A DNA stretch of 46,294 nt from contig PNLP01000056.1 in NCBI GenBank assembly GCA_013823135.1, forward strand, positions 1-46,294. Reading direction: 5' to 3'. Under the pieces are notes generated by a model that was given only the letters and a program-made list of their open reading frames with translations, was not told the origin of the DNA and searched no databases. The position numbers were made by a program, and so were the translations under genes. Of the stretch, positions 31,703-41,157 are shown piece after piece. Numbering within the stretch: position 1 is the first letter of the stretch; the number at the start of each line of letters is the position of its first letter. The DNA comes from Planctomycetaceae bacterium (GTDB lineage Bacteria > Planctomycetota > Planctomycetia > Gemmatales > Gemmataceae).

Positions 31703-33616
31703 TCACTCCTTCTTTTCGCCGGGCAGCGAGAACAGCGGGCCAGCGGTGCCGGTGCCGCCACGAAGCTCACGCTTCTCCTTTTCCTTCTCGCGCTCGCGTT
31801 CCTTGTCCTTTTCCTTCTCCTTCGCGTCCTTCTCAGGCTTCGGAGCCTTCTCGGCCTTTTCTGCCTTCTCAGGCTTCTCGGCCTTCTCTGCCTTTTCGCT
31901 CTCGGGCATCTTCTCGCTGGCTTCCATCGTCTCGTCGCTGGGCATGTCGGGGATGATGTCCGGCACGAGGCCGTCGTCCACGTTCTTCATGCTCAGACCG
32001 ATCTTGCGGTCCTTCGCGTCGACACGCAGAACCTTGACATCAACCTCGTCGCCAACCTTGACCACTTCCTCGGGGCTTTCGATCTTCGCATCCGAAAGCT
32101 CAGAGATGTGCAGCAGCCCTTCGAGGCCCGGTTCCAGTTCCACGAACACGCCGAAGTTCGTGAGCTTGGTGACCTTGCCGTGGCTCTTCTGGCCAGGGGT
32201 GAAGCGTGCGGGGATGTCGGTCTCCCACGGGTCGCTGCCCATTTGCTTGAGGCCGAGTGCGACCCTTTTGCGTTCTTGATCCACCGACAGCACGACGCAG
32301 GTGAGCTTCTGGCCCTTCTGCACGACTTCGGAAGGGTTCGACACCTTGCGGACGTAGCTCATGTCGCTGACGTGGAGGAGACCGTCGATTCCCTCCTCTA
32401 TTTCAATGAAGGCCCCGTAGTTCGTCAGGTTGCGAACTGTGCCGGTGATGATCGTCCCCGGCGGGTACTTCTTGGCGACTTCGCCCCACGGGTTCGCCTG
32501 GCACTGCTTCATGCCCAGCGAGATTTCCTTCTTGTCGTGGTTGATGTTCAGAACCTGAACCTCAACCTTGTCGCCGATCTGGACGAGTTCCTTCGGATCC
32601 GCGATCCGCTTCACCCATGACATCTCGGAGATGTGAACGAGCCCTTCGATCCCTGGCTCCAACTTGACGAACGCCCCGTACGGCATGATGTTGACGACTT
32701 CGCCATTGTGTCGGCTGTTAATCGGGTACTTCGTCTCGATGTTCTGCCACGGGCTCGGCGTCTTGTGCTTCAGCGACAGGGCGATCTTTTCCTTCTCACG
32801 ATCAATGTGAAGGATGTAGATCTCGAGTTCCTGGTCGATCTGAACGACGTCGCGTGGGTTCGTGACGCGGTGCCAGCCCATGTCGGTGATGTGCAGCAGG
32901 CCGTCGATGCCGCCGAGGTCCACGAACGCGCCGAACTCGGCGATGTTCTTGACGATACCCTTGCGAATCTGGCCGACTTCCAGTTCCGACAGCAGCTTGT
33001 CCTTCTGAATCCGGCGACGATCCTCGATCAGCTTGCGACGGCTCACGACGATGTTGCGCCGTTGCTCGTCGATCTTGAGGATGACGCACTCGATGGTGCG
33101 GTCGAGGTATTCGTCGATGCTCTGCGGGCGGCGAATATCGACCTGCGACGCCGGCAGGAACACGTTCACGCCGATGTTGACCAGCAACCCGCCCTTGATC
33201 TTCTTGAGCACCTTTCCGGAGACCACGTCCCCTTCCTTGTGCTTGGCAAGGATTGCGTTCCATTCCTTCTGGCGCTTGGCTTTGCGGTAGGAAAGAGCGA
33301 TCGTGCCGTCTTCGCCTTCGACGGTTTCCAGCAGCACTTCGACGGTGTCGCCGGCCTTGGGCGGCGGAGCGTCGGAGCCGTCTTCACGCCATTCATCGAT
33401 CTTGATGACACCTTCAGACTTGTACCCGATGTCGATGACGACATCATCGCCTCGGATTTCGAGGACTTTGCCGGTGACGATCTTGTTGGCTTCGTAGTCT
33501 TGGTCTTCGCGGCTGACCCATTCCGCGATTTCCTGGTTGAAGATGTCGTCGGATGCGAGGAGGTCCTGGTCGTCGACTTGCGAATCGAACTGACGGAGAA
33601 GGTTGCGGTTGACCAT
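31703..33616 (-). CDS. rpsA: Ribosomal protein S1
   Basis: 637 residues with six S1 RNA-binding domains at about 46-111, 129-193, 215-283, 303-370, 387-457 and 475-543. Domains 3-6 carry the standard FGAFVDLGGIDGLLHITDM-type core. S1 binds mRNA on the 30S subunit and helps start translation. Typical bacterial S1 has about 550 residues; here a tail of about 80 residues rich in Lys and Glu (KAEKAEKPEKAEKAEKAPKP, then KEKEREREKEKEK) follows, ending in FSLPGEKKE. The tail is low-complexity and probably disordered. The first 45 residues are acidic, as expected. GTG/ATG choice is supported by the N-terminus MVNRNLLRQF. The gene is divergent from nothing nearby, and a hairpin terminates it. Confidence 0.97.
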   Translation of the reverse strand: MVNRNLLRQFDSQVDDQDLLASDDIFNQEIAEWVSREDQDYEANKIVTGKVLEIRGDDVVIDIGYKSEGVIKIDEWREDGSDAPPPKAGDTVEVLLETVEGEDGTIALSYRKAKRQKEWNAILAKHKEGDVVSGKVLKKIKGGLLVNIGVNVFLPASQVDIRRPQSIDEYLDRTIECVILKIDEQRRNIVVSRRKLIEDRRRIQKDKLLSELEVGQIRKGIVKNIAEFGAFVDLGGIDGLLHITDMGWHRVTNPRDVVQIDQELEIYILHIDREKEKIALSLKHKTPSPWQNIETKYPINSRHNGEVVNIMPYGAFVKLEPGIEGLVHISEMSWVKRIADPKELVQIGDKVEVQVLNINHDKKEISLGMKQCQANPWGEVAKKYPPGTIITGTVRNLTNYGAFIEIEEGIDGLLHVSDMSYVRKVSNPSEVVQKGQKLTCVVLSVDQERKRVALGLKQMGSDPWETDIPARFTPGQKSHGKVTKLTNFGVFVELEPGLEGLLHISELSDAKIESPEEVVKVGDEVDVKVLRVDAKDRKIGLSMKNVDDGLVPDIIPDMPSDETMEASEKMPESEKAEKAEKPEKAEKAEKAPKPEKDAKEKEKDKEREREKEKEKRELRGGTGTAGPLFSLPGEKKE

Positions 33617-33905
33617 AATTGGGGGGTTGGGTTGCCCGGATTGCCGGGTTCAATGGAGTTTGTGGTTCACTTCAGCCCCGGCCGTCAAACGCGAGCGGCA
33701 TCGTCGGGATTGAAGTTTGGGAATTGTAGCGAGGGTTTGAAATTGGCAACAGTGCAATAGGGAAGTTTGGGAGGGTCGTTACGGTTGTGGCGAGCGAGTT
33801 TGCGTGAGCATCTTCGGTTGAGTACACGCAGGTTTCCGCCCTGTGCGACTGCGATTCATTCGAACAGGTTCCCGCCAAAGACTGGTGAGCCGAGGCGGAT
33901 TCGCA

Positions 33906-34334
33906 TCATGAGGATGCTTCACACTTTACCTCTCGGTATCCCGTCTCCGTGAGCCACCACGCACGCACCACGGGGGTTGCGCTCGCGAACCCCACGATCA
34001 CGTGGACCGCAGTTTCACCGTAGGTGTTGCGTTCAATGTCGCGGCGGCTCGGCACCGGGGGCGATGTCGGGTGAGAGTGGTAGATCGCCAGCAATTCCAA
34101 TCCGTGTTCACGCATCGTGCGGAACGCGAACAACATGTCGCGTGCGTTGCTCTCGTATTCCATGGCGCTGGCCGCGTCGTTCCCTACCGTGAAACGCGTG
34201 GTCACGGTGCCGACGCCCTCGGCGATGTGGCCCGCGAGCAGTCCGCAACATTCGAGCGGCTGCGCTGTGCGTGCGTGCTCGATCACCTCTTCGAGGAGCA
34301 AATCGGGAATCGCGAGGCGTGTGAACGGTGGCAT
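33906..34334 (-). CDS. JAMM/MPN-type metalloprotease (Mov34 family)
   Basis: 142 residues. Glu28 in PLECCGLLAG and the motif HSHPTSPPVPSRRD (His86, His88, Ser96, Asp99) make the complete JAMM zinc site E-x(n)-HxH-x7-S-x2-D, so the enzyme should be active. Prokaryotic members (the Mec+/CysO-type group) cleave peptide or isopeptide bonds next to ubiquitin-like or sulfur-carrier proteins, often in cysteine or cofactor synthesis. No ubiquitin-like partner or sulfur-carrier gene is adjacent here; the neighbour is the divergent argG with about 50 bases between them. The substrate is therefore unknown. Confidence 0.85.
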   Translation of the reverse strand: MPPFTRLAIPDLLLEEVIEHARTAQPLECCGLLAGHIAEGVGTVTTRFTVGNDAASAMEYESNARDMLFAFRTMREHGLELLAIYHSHPTSPPVPSRRDIERNTYGETAVHVIVGFASATPVVRAWWLTETGYREVKCEASS

Positions 34335-34385
34335 ACGGAGTCTTTTTCGTAATCCTATCTAACACAACACGCTTCGAGGAACACC

Positions 34386-35645
34386 ATGACCACAGTTGCC
34401 GATCTCAAGGGCCAGACCGTCGCGTTCGCCGCGAGCGGTGGCCTCGACTCCTGCACCGTTACCCGCTGGCTCACCGACCACGGCGTGAAAGTCGTCTGCT
34501 TCACCGCCGACATCGCCCAGCCGGACGAAACCGACTTCAGCACGATCGAGAAGCGGATGCGTGCCTGCGGTGCGGCCGATTACGTCGCCGTGAAACTGCA
34601 CGACATGATCGCCGAGAGCGGCGTCGAGGTCATCCAGTTCCAGGCACGCTACGAAGGCGCATACTGGAACACCACCGGCATCGGCCGGCACGTCATCGTC
34701 GCGGGGATCATCCCCGAGATGAAGAAGCGTGGCATCACCGTTCTCGGCCACGGCGCGACCGGCCGCGGTAACGACCAGGTGCGGTTCCAACTCTGCACGA
34801 ACATGCTCGCCCCAGAGTTTGCCGTCTACGCCCCGTGGCGCGATCAGGCGTTCCTGTCGCGGTTCCGTGGCCGCACCGAAATGATCGACTACTGCAACAG
34901 CCACAAGTTGCCGATCACCGCGAGCAAGGATTCGCCATATTCGACCGATGCGAACCTCCTCGGGCTGACGCACGAAGCGGGCAAGCTCGAACACCTCACC
35001 ACGTCGCCGTGGTTCGTGACGCCGGGCATGGGTGTGCTTCCCAAGGATGCCCCCGACACGCCCGAGACTGTGAGTATCCGCTTCGAGAAGGGGCGACCGG
35101 TCGCCATCAACGGCAAGGCGACCACGGCGTTCCAGGCGATCCAGACCGCGAACGCAATTGGTGGTAAACACGCGGTCGGCATCTGTTCGCACCTCGTCGA
35201 GAACCGGTTCGTCGGCATCAAGAGCCGCGGCGTGTACGAGGCACCCGGCATGGAACTGATCGGGAATGCCTACGCGTTCCTGCTGCAACTCGTGCTCGAT
35301 CGCCGCAGCCGGGAACTGTTCGACCAACTCTCGCTGTTCGTGTCTAAGCAAATCTACCAGGGTTACGGCTTCGACCTCGCCACGCACATGGCCCGCTCGG
35401 CACTCGCACCGATCAATGCACTCGCCACGGGCACCATCGCGTTGAAGCTGTACAAGGGCCGCGCGGAGTTCGATTCGGCTTCGGATGTGCCGCATCAGAT
35501 GTACTCGGAGGCGAACGCGAGCATGGAGGCGATCGGCTCGTTCGACCACGCCGACAGCGAGGGGTTCCTGCGCGTGCTGCAAGTCTCGGCGCGTGCGCTC
35601 GCCGCAAACGGGCAGGTGGTTGCACCGGGTTGGGCGAAGGGGTGA
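34386..35645 (+). CDS. argG: Argininosuccinate synthase
   Basis: 419 residues from ATG 34386 with a GAGGAA ribosome-binding site. The N-terminal FAASGGLDSCT carries the PP-loop SGGxDS of ATP-pyrophosphatases, which adenylates citrulline. GHGATGRGNDQVRF, PITASKDSPYSTDANLLG and the GRPVAINGK segment are hallmark regions of the synthase. The enzyme joins citrulline and aspartate with ATP in the second-last step of arginine synthesis and acts in the cytoplasm. The length is in the family range and all regions seem intact. It stands alone: argH and other arg genes are not in the window. REP palindromes follow directly after the stop. Confidence 0.97.
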   Translation: MTTVADLKGQTVAFAASGGLDSCTVTRWLTDHGVKVVCFTADIAQPDETDFSTIEKRMRACGAADYVAVKLHDMIAESGVEVIQFQARYEGAYWNTTGIGRHVIVAGIIPEMKKRGITVLGHGATGRGNDQVRFQLCTNMLAPEFAVYAPWRDQAFLSRFRGRTEMIDYCNSHKLPITASKDSPYSTDANLLGLTHEAGKLEHLTTSPWFVTPGMGVLPKDAPDTPETVSIRFEKGRPVAINGKATTAFQAIQTANAIGGKHAVGICSHLVENRFVGIKSRGVYEAPGMELIGNAYAFLLQLVLDRRSRELFDQLSLFVSKQIYQGYGFDLATHMARSALAPINALATGTIALKLYKGRAEFDSASDVPHQMYSEANASMEAIGSFDHADSEGFLRVLQVSARALAANGQVVAPGWAKG

Positions 35646-35656
35646 CGTATCAACTT

Positions 35657-35859
35657 GGGAGGGCGAGGCTCCTGCCGAGCTGTGGGGCTGCACCGCGCGG
35701 GAACGGTTGCGGCTCAGCAGGAGCCTCGCCCCCCCAAGCTAACCGAGATTCTCGCGGGCATCTTGCCGTGCCAAGTGCCTTGGGAGGGCGAGGCTCCTGC
35801 CGAGCTGTGGGGCTGCATCGCGCGGGAACGGTTGCGGCTCGGCAGGAGCCTCGCCCCCC
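35657..35859. repeat. REP palindrome pair upstream of the RAYT
   Basis: Two copies of a 78-79-bp palindromic unit at 35657-35735 and 35782-35859, each starting GGGAGGGCGAGGCTCCTGCC and ending with the complement, separated by a 46-base spacer. The same unit and spacer lie downstream of the transposase. Confidence 0.9.
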
Positions 35860-35895
35860 GTACACATCGGACCATGAAAACGTGAGGGCGATCTG

Positions 35896-36357
35896 ATGTC
35901 AAATCCAGATCACCAGAAGAGGAAGCACCCTGCGCACGGCGTGTTGGGTGCGGAAACGGTAATCGTGTTCCTGACAATTTGTACCCGAGATCGGGCCGCG
36001 TGGCTCGCAGACCCACTCGTCCACAGCACTCTCAGAGATGTTTGGGCAGAATCACGGGGCTGGCTTGTCGGTCGCTACATCCTGATGCCCGACCACCTTC
36101 ACCTCTTTGCCGCGCCGGGTGAGCTCGATATTCCGTTCGATAATTGGGTGCGATACTGGAAGTCTCAGTTTACCAAGCGGCATCGGATCGACGGTCATGC
36201 CTGGCAAACGGACCACTGGGATCGCCGGGTTCGACGCGAGGAAGGGTATGAGGCTGCCTGGGATTACGTCGTGAACAATCCCGTTCGTAAGGGACTGGTG
36301 TCACGCTCGGAAGACTGGCAGTATCAGGGAACAGTATTCGAGTTACGGTGGGATTAG
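35896..36357 (+). CDS. REP-associated tyrosine transposase (RAYT)
   Basis: 153 residues. The HUH motif lies in LMPDHLHLF (His67, His69) and the probable catalytic tyrosine in WDYVVNNPVRKGL (Tyr124). This layout defines the Y1 TnpA_REP branch of IS200/IS605-type single-strand nucleases. RAYTs bind and nick REP hairpins and are thought to have spread them through genomes; unlike IS elements they seldom move themselves. Here REP units lie directly on both sides of the gene, so enzyme and substrate are found together. The ATG at 35896 starts shortly after the second upstream unit. All catalytic residues are present. Confidence 0.92.
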   Translation: MSNPDHQKRKHPAHGVLGAETVIVFLTICTRDRAAWLADPLVHSTLRDVWAESRGWLVGRYILMPDHLHLFAAPGELDIPFDNWVRYWKSQFTKRHRIDGHAWQTDHWDRRVRREEGYEAAWDYVVNNPVRKGLVSRSEDWQYQGTVFELRWD

Positions 36358-36361
36358 CTCT

Positions 36362-36511
36362 GGCTCGGCAGGAGCCTCGCCCTCCCGAACACACCGAGAT
36401 TCTCGCGGGCATCTTGCCGTGCCAAGTGCCTCGGGAGGGCGAGGCTCCTGCCGAGCCGTGGGCCTGCATCGCGCGGGAACGGTTGCGGCTCGGCAGGAGC
36501 CTCGCCCTCCC
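36362..36511. repeat. REP units downstream of the RAYT
   Basis: A right half-unit at 36362-36386, a 46-base spacer nearly identical to the upstream one (36387-36432) and a full unit at 36433-36511. With the upstream pair this gives three full units and one half around the transposase. Confidence 0.9.
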
Positions 36512-36549
36512 GAGCAAATATCCGGGTTATTGGTCACGAGGTTGCTGCG

Positions 36550-38634
36550 ATGCGTTCTGCTGTCCTGTTCGCCGTCTTGCTTCTCCCCTCTGGTGTTGTT
36601 GCTCAAGGCACCAAGGCCGACTACGAGCGTGCCAACACCGTTCGCGACTGGACCAGCAACAAGGTATTCAAGGCGAAGGTCGATCCGCACTGGTTCGACA
36701 ACGGCGACAAGTTCTGGTACCGCAACGACCTCCCCGGCGGGAAGAAAGAGTTCGTGCTGGTCGATGCAGTCAAGGGCACCCGCGAGGTCGTGACCGAGGA
36801 CAAGCTGCCGAAGGATGCGAAACCCGCACCGAAGCAGGCTCCGTCTTCCGAGGAGGACGACGCGGACGATTGTGGTGCCCAGCAACCACGGCGTGGCAAC
36901 GATTCGCCCGATGGAACGTGGAGCACGTTCATCAAGGAGAACAACGTCTGGCTACGTGACCGGAAAACCAAGGAGGAGACGCGGCTCAGTACGGACGGCA
37001 AGCCGGACGATGGCTATGGCCGCGTGTACTGGTCGCCCAACTCGAAACGGCTCATCGCCATCAAGACGAAAGCCGGTGGTGATCGCAAGGTCACGCTCGT
37101 GGAGTCTTCCCCGAAAGATCAGCTTCAGCCGAAGACCTCCACGATCAACTACCTCAAGCCCGGCGATGCGATCCCGCTGGCGAAGCCGCACCTGTTCGAC
37201 ATCGAGAATGCGAAAGAGATCGCCGTCTCGGACGAACTGTTCCCGAACCCGTGGGACGTGAGCTACGAGCACTGGAGCAGCGACAGCAAGCAGTTCCACT
37301 TCGTGTACAACCAGCGCGGCCACACCGTCATGCGGTTGCTCGCAATCGACGCCGAAACCGGCAAGGTAACCGCGGTCGTGAACGAGGAGTGCAAGACGTT
37401 CTTCGACTACGCTGGCAAGATGTATGTGAGCTACCTCGACGACACGAACGAAGCCATCTGGATGAGTGAGCGCAACGGCTGGAATCACCTGTATCTCGTG
37501 AACCTCAAGACCGGCGAGGCGAAGAACATCACCGACGGAAAGTGGGTCGTTCGTGGCGTGGATCGCGTGGATGAGAAGGACCGCACCGTGTGGTTCCGGG
37601 CACTCGGGATGCACCCCAATGAAGACCCGTACCACGTTCACTTCTGTCGCGTGAAACTTGATGGCACCGGGTTGGTGGAACTCACCGAGGGCGACGGCAT
37701 CCACAGCGTTCAGTATTCGCCGGATCGCCGGTTCATCATCGACACATTCTCGCGAGTCGATCTGCCGCCAGTCACGGAACTCCGCAAAGTTTCGGACGGC
37801 AAGAAGGTGTGCGATCTCGAAACGGCCGACGCCTCGGCGCTGCTGAAGACGGGCTGGCAATTCCCGGAACGCTTTGTGGCCAAAGGCCGTGACGGCAAGA
37901 CCGACATCCACGGGTACATTGTTCGGCCGAGCAACTTCGACCCGAAGAAAACGTATCCGGTCCTCGAGCACATTTACGCAGGCCCGCACGATCACCACGT
38001 CCGCAAGGCGTTCAGCGCCGCTCCTTACGAGCAGCGGTTCGCGGAACTCGGTTTCATCGTGGTGAAGATCGACGGCATGGGGACGAACTGGCGGAGCAAG
38101 GCGTTCCACGATGTGTGCTGGAAGAACCTTGGCGACTCGGGCTTCCCGGATCGCATCGCGTGGATCAAGGCCGCGGCCGAGAAACACCCCGAGATGGACA
38201 TCGCGAAGGGCGTCGGCATCTTCGGAGGCAGTGCCGGTGGGCAGAGCAGCACGCGGGCACTACTGGCGCACGGCGACTTCTACACTGTGGCCGTCAGCGA
38301 TTGCGGCTGTCACGACAACCGCATGGACAAGATCTGGTGGAACGAGTTGTGGATGTCGTGGCCCATCGGCCCGCACTACGCGGAGCAATCGAACGTGACG
38401 CAGGCCCACAAGCTGAAGGGGAAACTGTTGCTCGTCGTGGGTGAGCTCGATCGAAACGTCGATCCCGCGAGCACGATGCAGGTCGCGAACGCGCTCGTGA
38501 AGGCAGATAAAGACTTCGACTTGCTCATCGTCCCCGGTGCGGGCCACGGTGCGGCCGAGAGCCCTTACGGCAACCGGCGACGAATGGATTACCTGGTGCG
38601 GCACATGATGGGCGTCGAACCGCGTTCGCGGTGA
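36550..38634 (+). CDS. Secreted prolyl oligopeptidase-family (S9/DPP IV-like) peptidase
   Basis: 694 residues. A signal peptide is clear (MRSAVLFAVLLLPSGVVAQG). Residues about 30-430 correspond to the DPP IV-type beta-propeller, with an acidic low-complexity insert near 95-115. The alpha/beta-hydrolase follows, with Ser561 in GIFGGSAGGQSS, Asp634 in GELDRNVDP and His666 in PGAGHGA, a complete catalytic triad. Such enzymes remove dipeptides after proline or related residues from peptides outside the cytoplasm. It begins just after the REP units, and a bidirectional hairpin ends it. No operon partner is evident; the next gene is convergent. Confidence 0.93.
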   Translation: MRSAVLFAVLLLPSGVVAQGTKADYERANTVRDWTSNKVFKAKVDPHWFDNGDKFWYRNDLPGGKKEFVLVDAVKGTREVVTEDKLPKDAKPAPKQAPSSEEDDADDCGAQQPRRGNDSPDGTWSTFIKENNVWLRDRKTKEETRLSTDGKPDDGYGRVYWSPNSKRLIAIKTKAGGDRKVTLVESSPKDQLQPKTSTINYLKPGDAIPLAKPHLFDIENAKEIAVSDELFPNPWDVSYEHWSSDSKQFHFVYNQRGHTVMRLLAIDAETGKVTAVVNEECKTFFDYAGKMYVSYLDDTNEAIWMSERNGWNHLYLVNLKTGEAKNITDGKWVVRGVDRVDEKDRTVWFRALGMHPNEDPYHVHFCRVKLDGTGLVELTEGDGIHSVQYSPDRRFIIDTFSRVDLPPVTELRKVSDGKKVCDLETADASALLKTGWQFPERFVAKGRDGKTDIHGYIVRPSNFDPKKTYPVLEHIYAGPHDHHVRKAFSAAPYEQRFAELGFIVVKIDGMGTNWRSKAFHDVCWKNLGDSGFPDRIAWIKAAAEKHPEMDIAKGVGIFGGSAGGQSSTRALLAHGDFYTVAVSDCGCHDNRMDKIWWNELWMSWPIGPHYAEQSNVTQAHKLKGKLLLVVGELDRNVDPASTMQVANALVKADKDFDLLIVPGAGHGAAESPYGNRRRMDYLVRHMMGVEPRSR

Positions 38635-38643
38635 GAACAAACA

Positions 38644-38703
38644 TCCGAGCCCGAGCGCCAAGCGAGGGACAGACGCGAACCTCGCTTGGCGCTCGGGCTC
38701 GGA
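38644..38703. terminator. 24-bp perfect inverted repeat, bidirectional terminator
   Basis: Arms 38644-38667 and 38680-38703 are exact complements (starting TCCGAGCCCGAGCGCCAAGC) around a 12-base loop. It sits between the convergent stops at 38634 and 38725 and probably ends both transcripts. Confidence 0.8.
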
Positions 38704-38724
38704 CGCAGCATCGCAGAATCGGTA

Positions 38725-41133
38725 TCAATTCTTTCGCGGGTTCGGTCCCTTTCCGCCGGGGCCGGTGGGCCAGCCGAACCCACCCGGGCCGCCTGGCCCG
38801 CCGGGACCGCCGGGGCCGGGGTTCATCGCACGCTCGGCCTCGTTGCGGGCCGCTCGTGCCGCTTGCTGATCGCCCATTCGCTCGCAAATGTCCGCGAGTT
38901 GCCGCTGCGTCATTGCGACAGTCGTTGCCGTCGCTTCCCACGCAGGCCGCCCACCCATTCCCATTCCGGGTCGCTGCCGCTCCGGGGGCCGCCGCAACTC
39001 CGCGACGGATTCCTCCAGCAGCTTGCGGGCATCCCGAACGCGATCCGTATCGGCCAGCAGTGTCGCCAGCAATGAGCGAGCCATTGCGAGCTCGGTGGTG
39101 CCGCCGGGCGGTCGTGGCTCGGCGTGTTCCCGCGGAGTGTTCAAACTGGCGATCACCTCGCGGTAAGCCTGTTCGGCTGCGGCGCGGTCGCCGGCGCGGT
39201 CCTGCACCACACCCAGCTTGAGGGTCAGCGAGGCGACGAGGTGCGGCCGTGCTCGGTCGTCCAGTTCTCGTGCAAGATCGCGAGCGTGGATCAGCAACCG
39301 TTCGTACTCCGGGAACGCATCCGCAGGCGCGCCGAGGTACGTCAAAACCAATTCCAGTTTCGCACCGTGATCGACGGGATACTCGCGGGTGAACGCTTCC
39401 AGCAACGTGGCGGCACGGCGGAACGAGACGCTGGCCTTCTCCCCGTTGCCACGCATGATGTGGACTTCCCCGACGCGGCGGTGTGCGCGTCCCGCGTCGA
39501 GTTGGAGCCGGGGGTTCGTCGCGTTCTGCTCCGCAAATTTGTCGTAGAAGTTGAGGATCGCTTCGAGCACGGCGGCCCGCTCATCCTCGCCCGGCGGCGT
39601 GAGTGGTCTGCCGTTGGCGGGAAGCGGCATGACGACGGCCATCGGCCCCGGTCCACCGAAGCCGCGACCTGGGAATCCTTGCTGGTGCCCGCCAGCCGCG
39701 TCGAATACGGCCTCGAACGCTTCCAGGCTCATTCGCAGGTTGGCTTCAAGTTTCTCGGAAGTCAGCACCACATCCGCACGCGCCTTTTCGGCTTCGCCAC
39801 GAGCTTTCTTCGCCTCGGCGAGTTGAATCTCCTCGGCGGCTAAAGCGCGTTTCGTCTTCGCGTACCCGACCCAGCCCACGATGCCAGCCAGCACGAGCGC
39901 CGCGATCATGTTCGTGGTGAGCAGGGCAACGGCCGGGTTCCGGCGGCACCAGCGCCAACCCCGTGCGATTGCCGACTGCCGTCGAGCCTTGATCGGCCGG
40001 TCGTCGATGAACGCTTGCAGGTCGCGAGCCATCTCGCGGGCGGTGGCGTAGCGGCGGTCCGGGTCGCGGGCCATCGCCTTCATCACGATCGTTTCGAGAT
40101 CGCGTGGAATGTCCGGGTTGAACTTGCGCGGCGAAACGGGGTCGGTGTCGGTGAGTTGCTTGAGGAGTTGCGCCGGGGTGTCGGTGTGGTACGGCGCTTC
40201 GAGCGTGAGCAGTTCGTACAGTGTCGCGCCGAGGCCGTACACGTCGCTGCGTGCATCGGCCTCGCCGTGCAGCGACTCGGGCGGCAGGTATTGCAGCGTG
40301 CCGAGGATCTCGCCGGACGCGGTTAACCCTTCGCGCTCCACGATCTTTGCGAGCCCGAAGTCGGCAACCCACACGCGGCCGCTGGGGTCGAGGAGCAGGT
40401 TCGCGGGCTTCACGTCGCGGTGCAGCACGCCCTGCCGGTGTGCGTAGTGCAGCGCGTCGGCGGCTTGCGAACCCATCTCCGCGATGAACAACCAGTCGCC
40501 ATATTTCTGGTTGCCGGATTCGGAGGCAACGACCGGTTCCTCTCGCGACTTCCCAATCCTGGCAGTCTTGTACGCGGCCACGGTGGAATCGGCGGGGTCA
40601 GGGGATTTGCCCGCCTCACGCCGCCAGCGGTGAACGACCATGTTCAGCCCCTCGCCGCGAATCAACTGCATGACGTAGTAAGGCAGCCCTTCCTGCTCAC
40701 CGACGCCGAAGACCGGCACGATGTTGGTATGGTGCAGTTTCGCGGCCGCGTGGGCTTCCCGCACGAAGCGTTCCCGCTTCGTCTGCTCGAACTGCGAGTG
40801 ACTGGAAAGAACCTTGAGTGCGACGGGCCGGCCGAGCGATTCCTGAACCGCCTCGAACACGACGCCCATGCCACCGCGGCCCAGTTCGCGGATGATGCGG
40901 AAGTCGCCGAACCGGTCCGGCACGGCGGTCTTGTCGGCGGGGTTGGTGGAACGGCGGAATCGCTTCAGCATCTCCATCTGGGCGACGGCGGGGAGCAGGT
41001 CGCGGAGTTGCTCGGCGTGTTCGGGGTGGCTGGCCGCGTAGACGCTCACCGATGGGTGTTCGCCGCGCCGCAACCGGTCGGCGAACTCCTCGGCCAGCAC
41101 ATCCACCGGATCACGTTCGTCGAGTGGAGTCAT
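38725..41133 (-). CDS. Membrane Ser/Thr protein kinase with C-terminal TPR-like region
   Basis: 802 residues from ATG 41133; an upstream start at 41187 would add 18. Residues 1-65 form the short helical leader of many planctomycete kinases (HPSVSVYAASHPEHAEQLRD). The kinase covers residues about 75-385: GRGGMGVVFEA loop, VALKVL lysine, an insert of about 50 residues after the hinge, LHRDVKPANLLL and DFGLAK. A transmembrane helix follows at about 410-430 (ALLTTNMIAALVLAGIVGWV), then a coiled coil. The outer part carries TPR-like repeats (LEAILNFYDKFAEQ; ERLLIHARDLARELDDRARP; AEQAYREVIASL). The end is a Gly-Pro-rich tail (PGGPGGPGGPGG). It lies in an operon with the ECF sigma gene upstream. Confidence 0.92.
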   Translation of the reverse strand: MTPLDERDPVDVLAEEFADRLRRGEHPSVSVYAASHPEHAEQLRDLLPAVAQMEMLKRFRRSTNPADKTAVPDRFGDFRIIRELGRGGMGVVFEAVQESLGRPVALKVLSSHSQFEQTKRERFVREAHAAAKLHHTNIVPVFGVGEQEGLPYYVMQLIRGEGLNMVVHRWRREAGKSPDPADSTVAAYKTARIGKSREEPVVASESGNQKYGDWLFIAEMGSQAADALHYAHRQGVLHRDVKPANLLLDPSGRVWVADFGLAKIVEREGLTASGEILGTLQYLPPESLHGEADARSDVYGLGATLYELLTLEAPYHTDTPAQLLKQLTDTDPVSPRKFNPDIPRDLETIVMKAMARDPDRRYATAREMARDLQAFIDDRPIKARRQSAIARGWRWCRRNPAVALLTTNMIAALVLAGIVGWVGYAKTKRALAAEEIQLAEAKKARGEAEKARADVVLTSEKLEANLRMSLEAFEAVFDAAGGHQQGFPGRGFGGPGPMAVVMPLPANGRPLTPPGEDERAAVLEAILNFYDKFAEQNATNPRLQLDAGRAHRRVGEVHIMRGNGEKASVSFRRAATLLEAFTREYPVDHGAKLELVLTYLGAPADAFPEYERLLIHARDLARELDDRARPHLVASLTLKLGVVQDRAGDRAAAEQAYREVIASLNTPREHAEPRPPGGTTELAMARSLLATLLADTDRVRDARKLLEESVAELRRPPERQRPGMGMGGRPAWEATATTVAMTQRQLADICERMGDQQAARAARNEAERAMNPGPGGPGGPGGPGGFGWPTGPGGKGPNPRKN

Positions 41134-41157
41134 GGGAGTGGTCCAGTCCTGTTGAGC

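Noticed and set aside
32633..33760. A long plus-strand frame across rpsA
   Set aside because: Mirror of S1 codons, rich in Asp/Val/Leu from the complementary strand; no family features.
34359..35693. A 444-codon frame antisense to argG
   Set aside because: Typical shadow of a GC-rich gene; argG on the other strand is unmistakable.
35650..35865. Frames giving Gly-Arg-Ser-Cys-Arg repeats near the RAYT
   Set aside because: These are translations of the REP palindromes, not genes.
36952..38187. A 411-codon frame antisense to the S9 peptidase
   Set aside because: Shadow frame with no domain; the peptidase has a complete catalytic triad.
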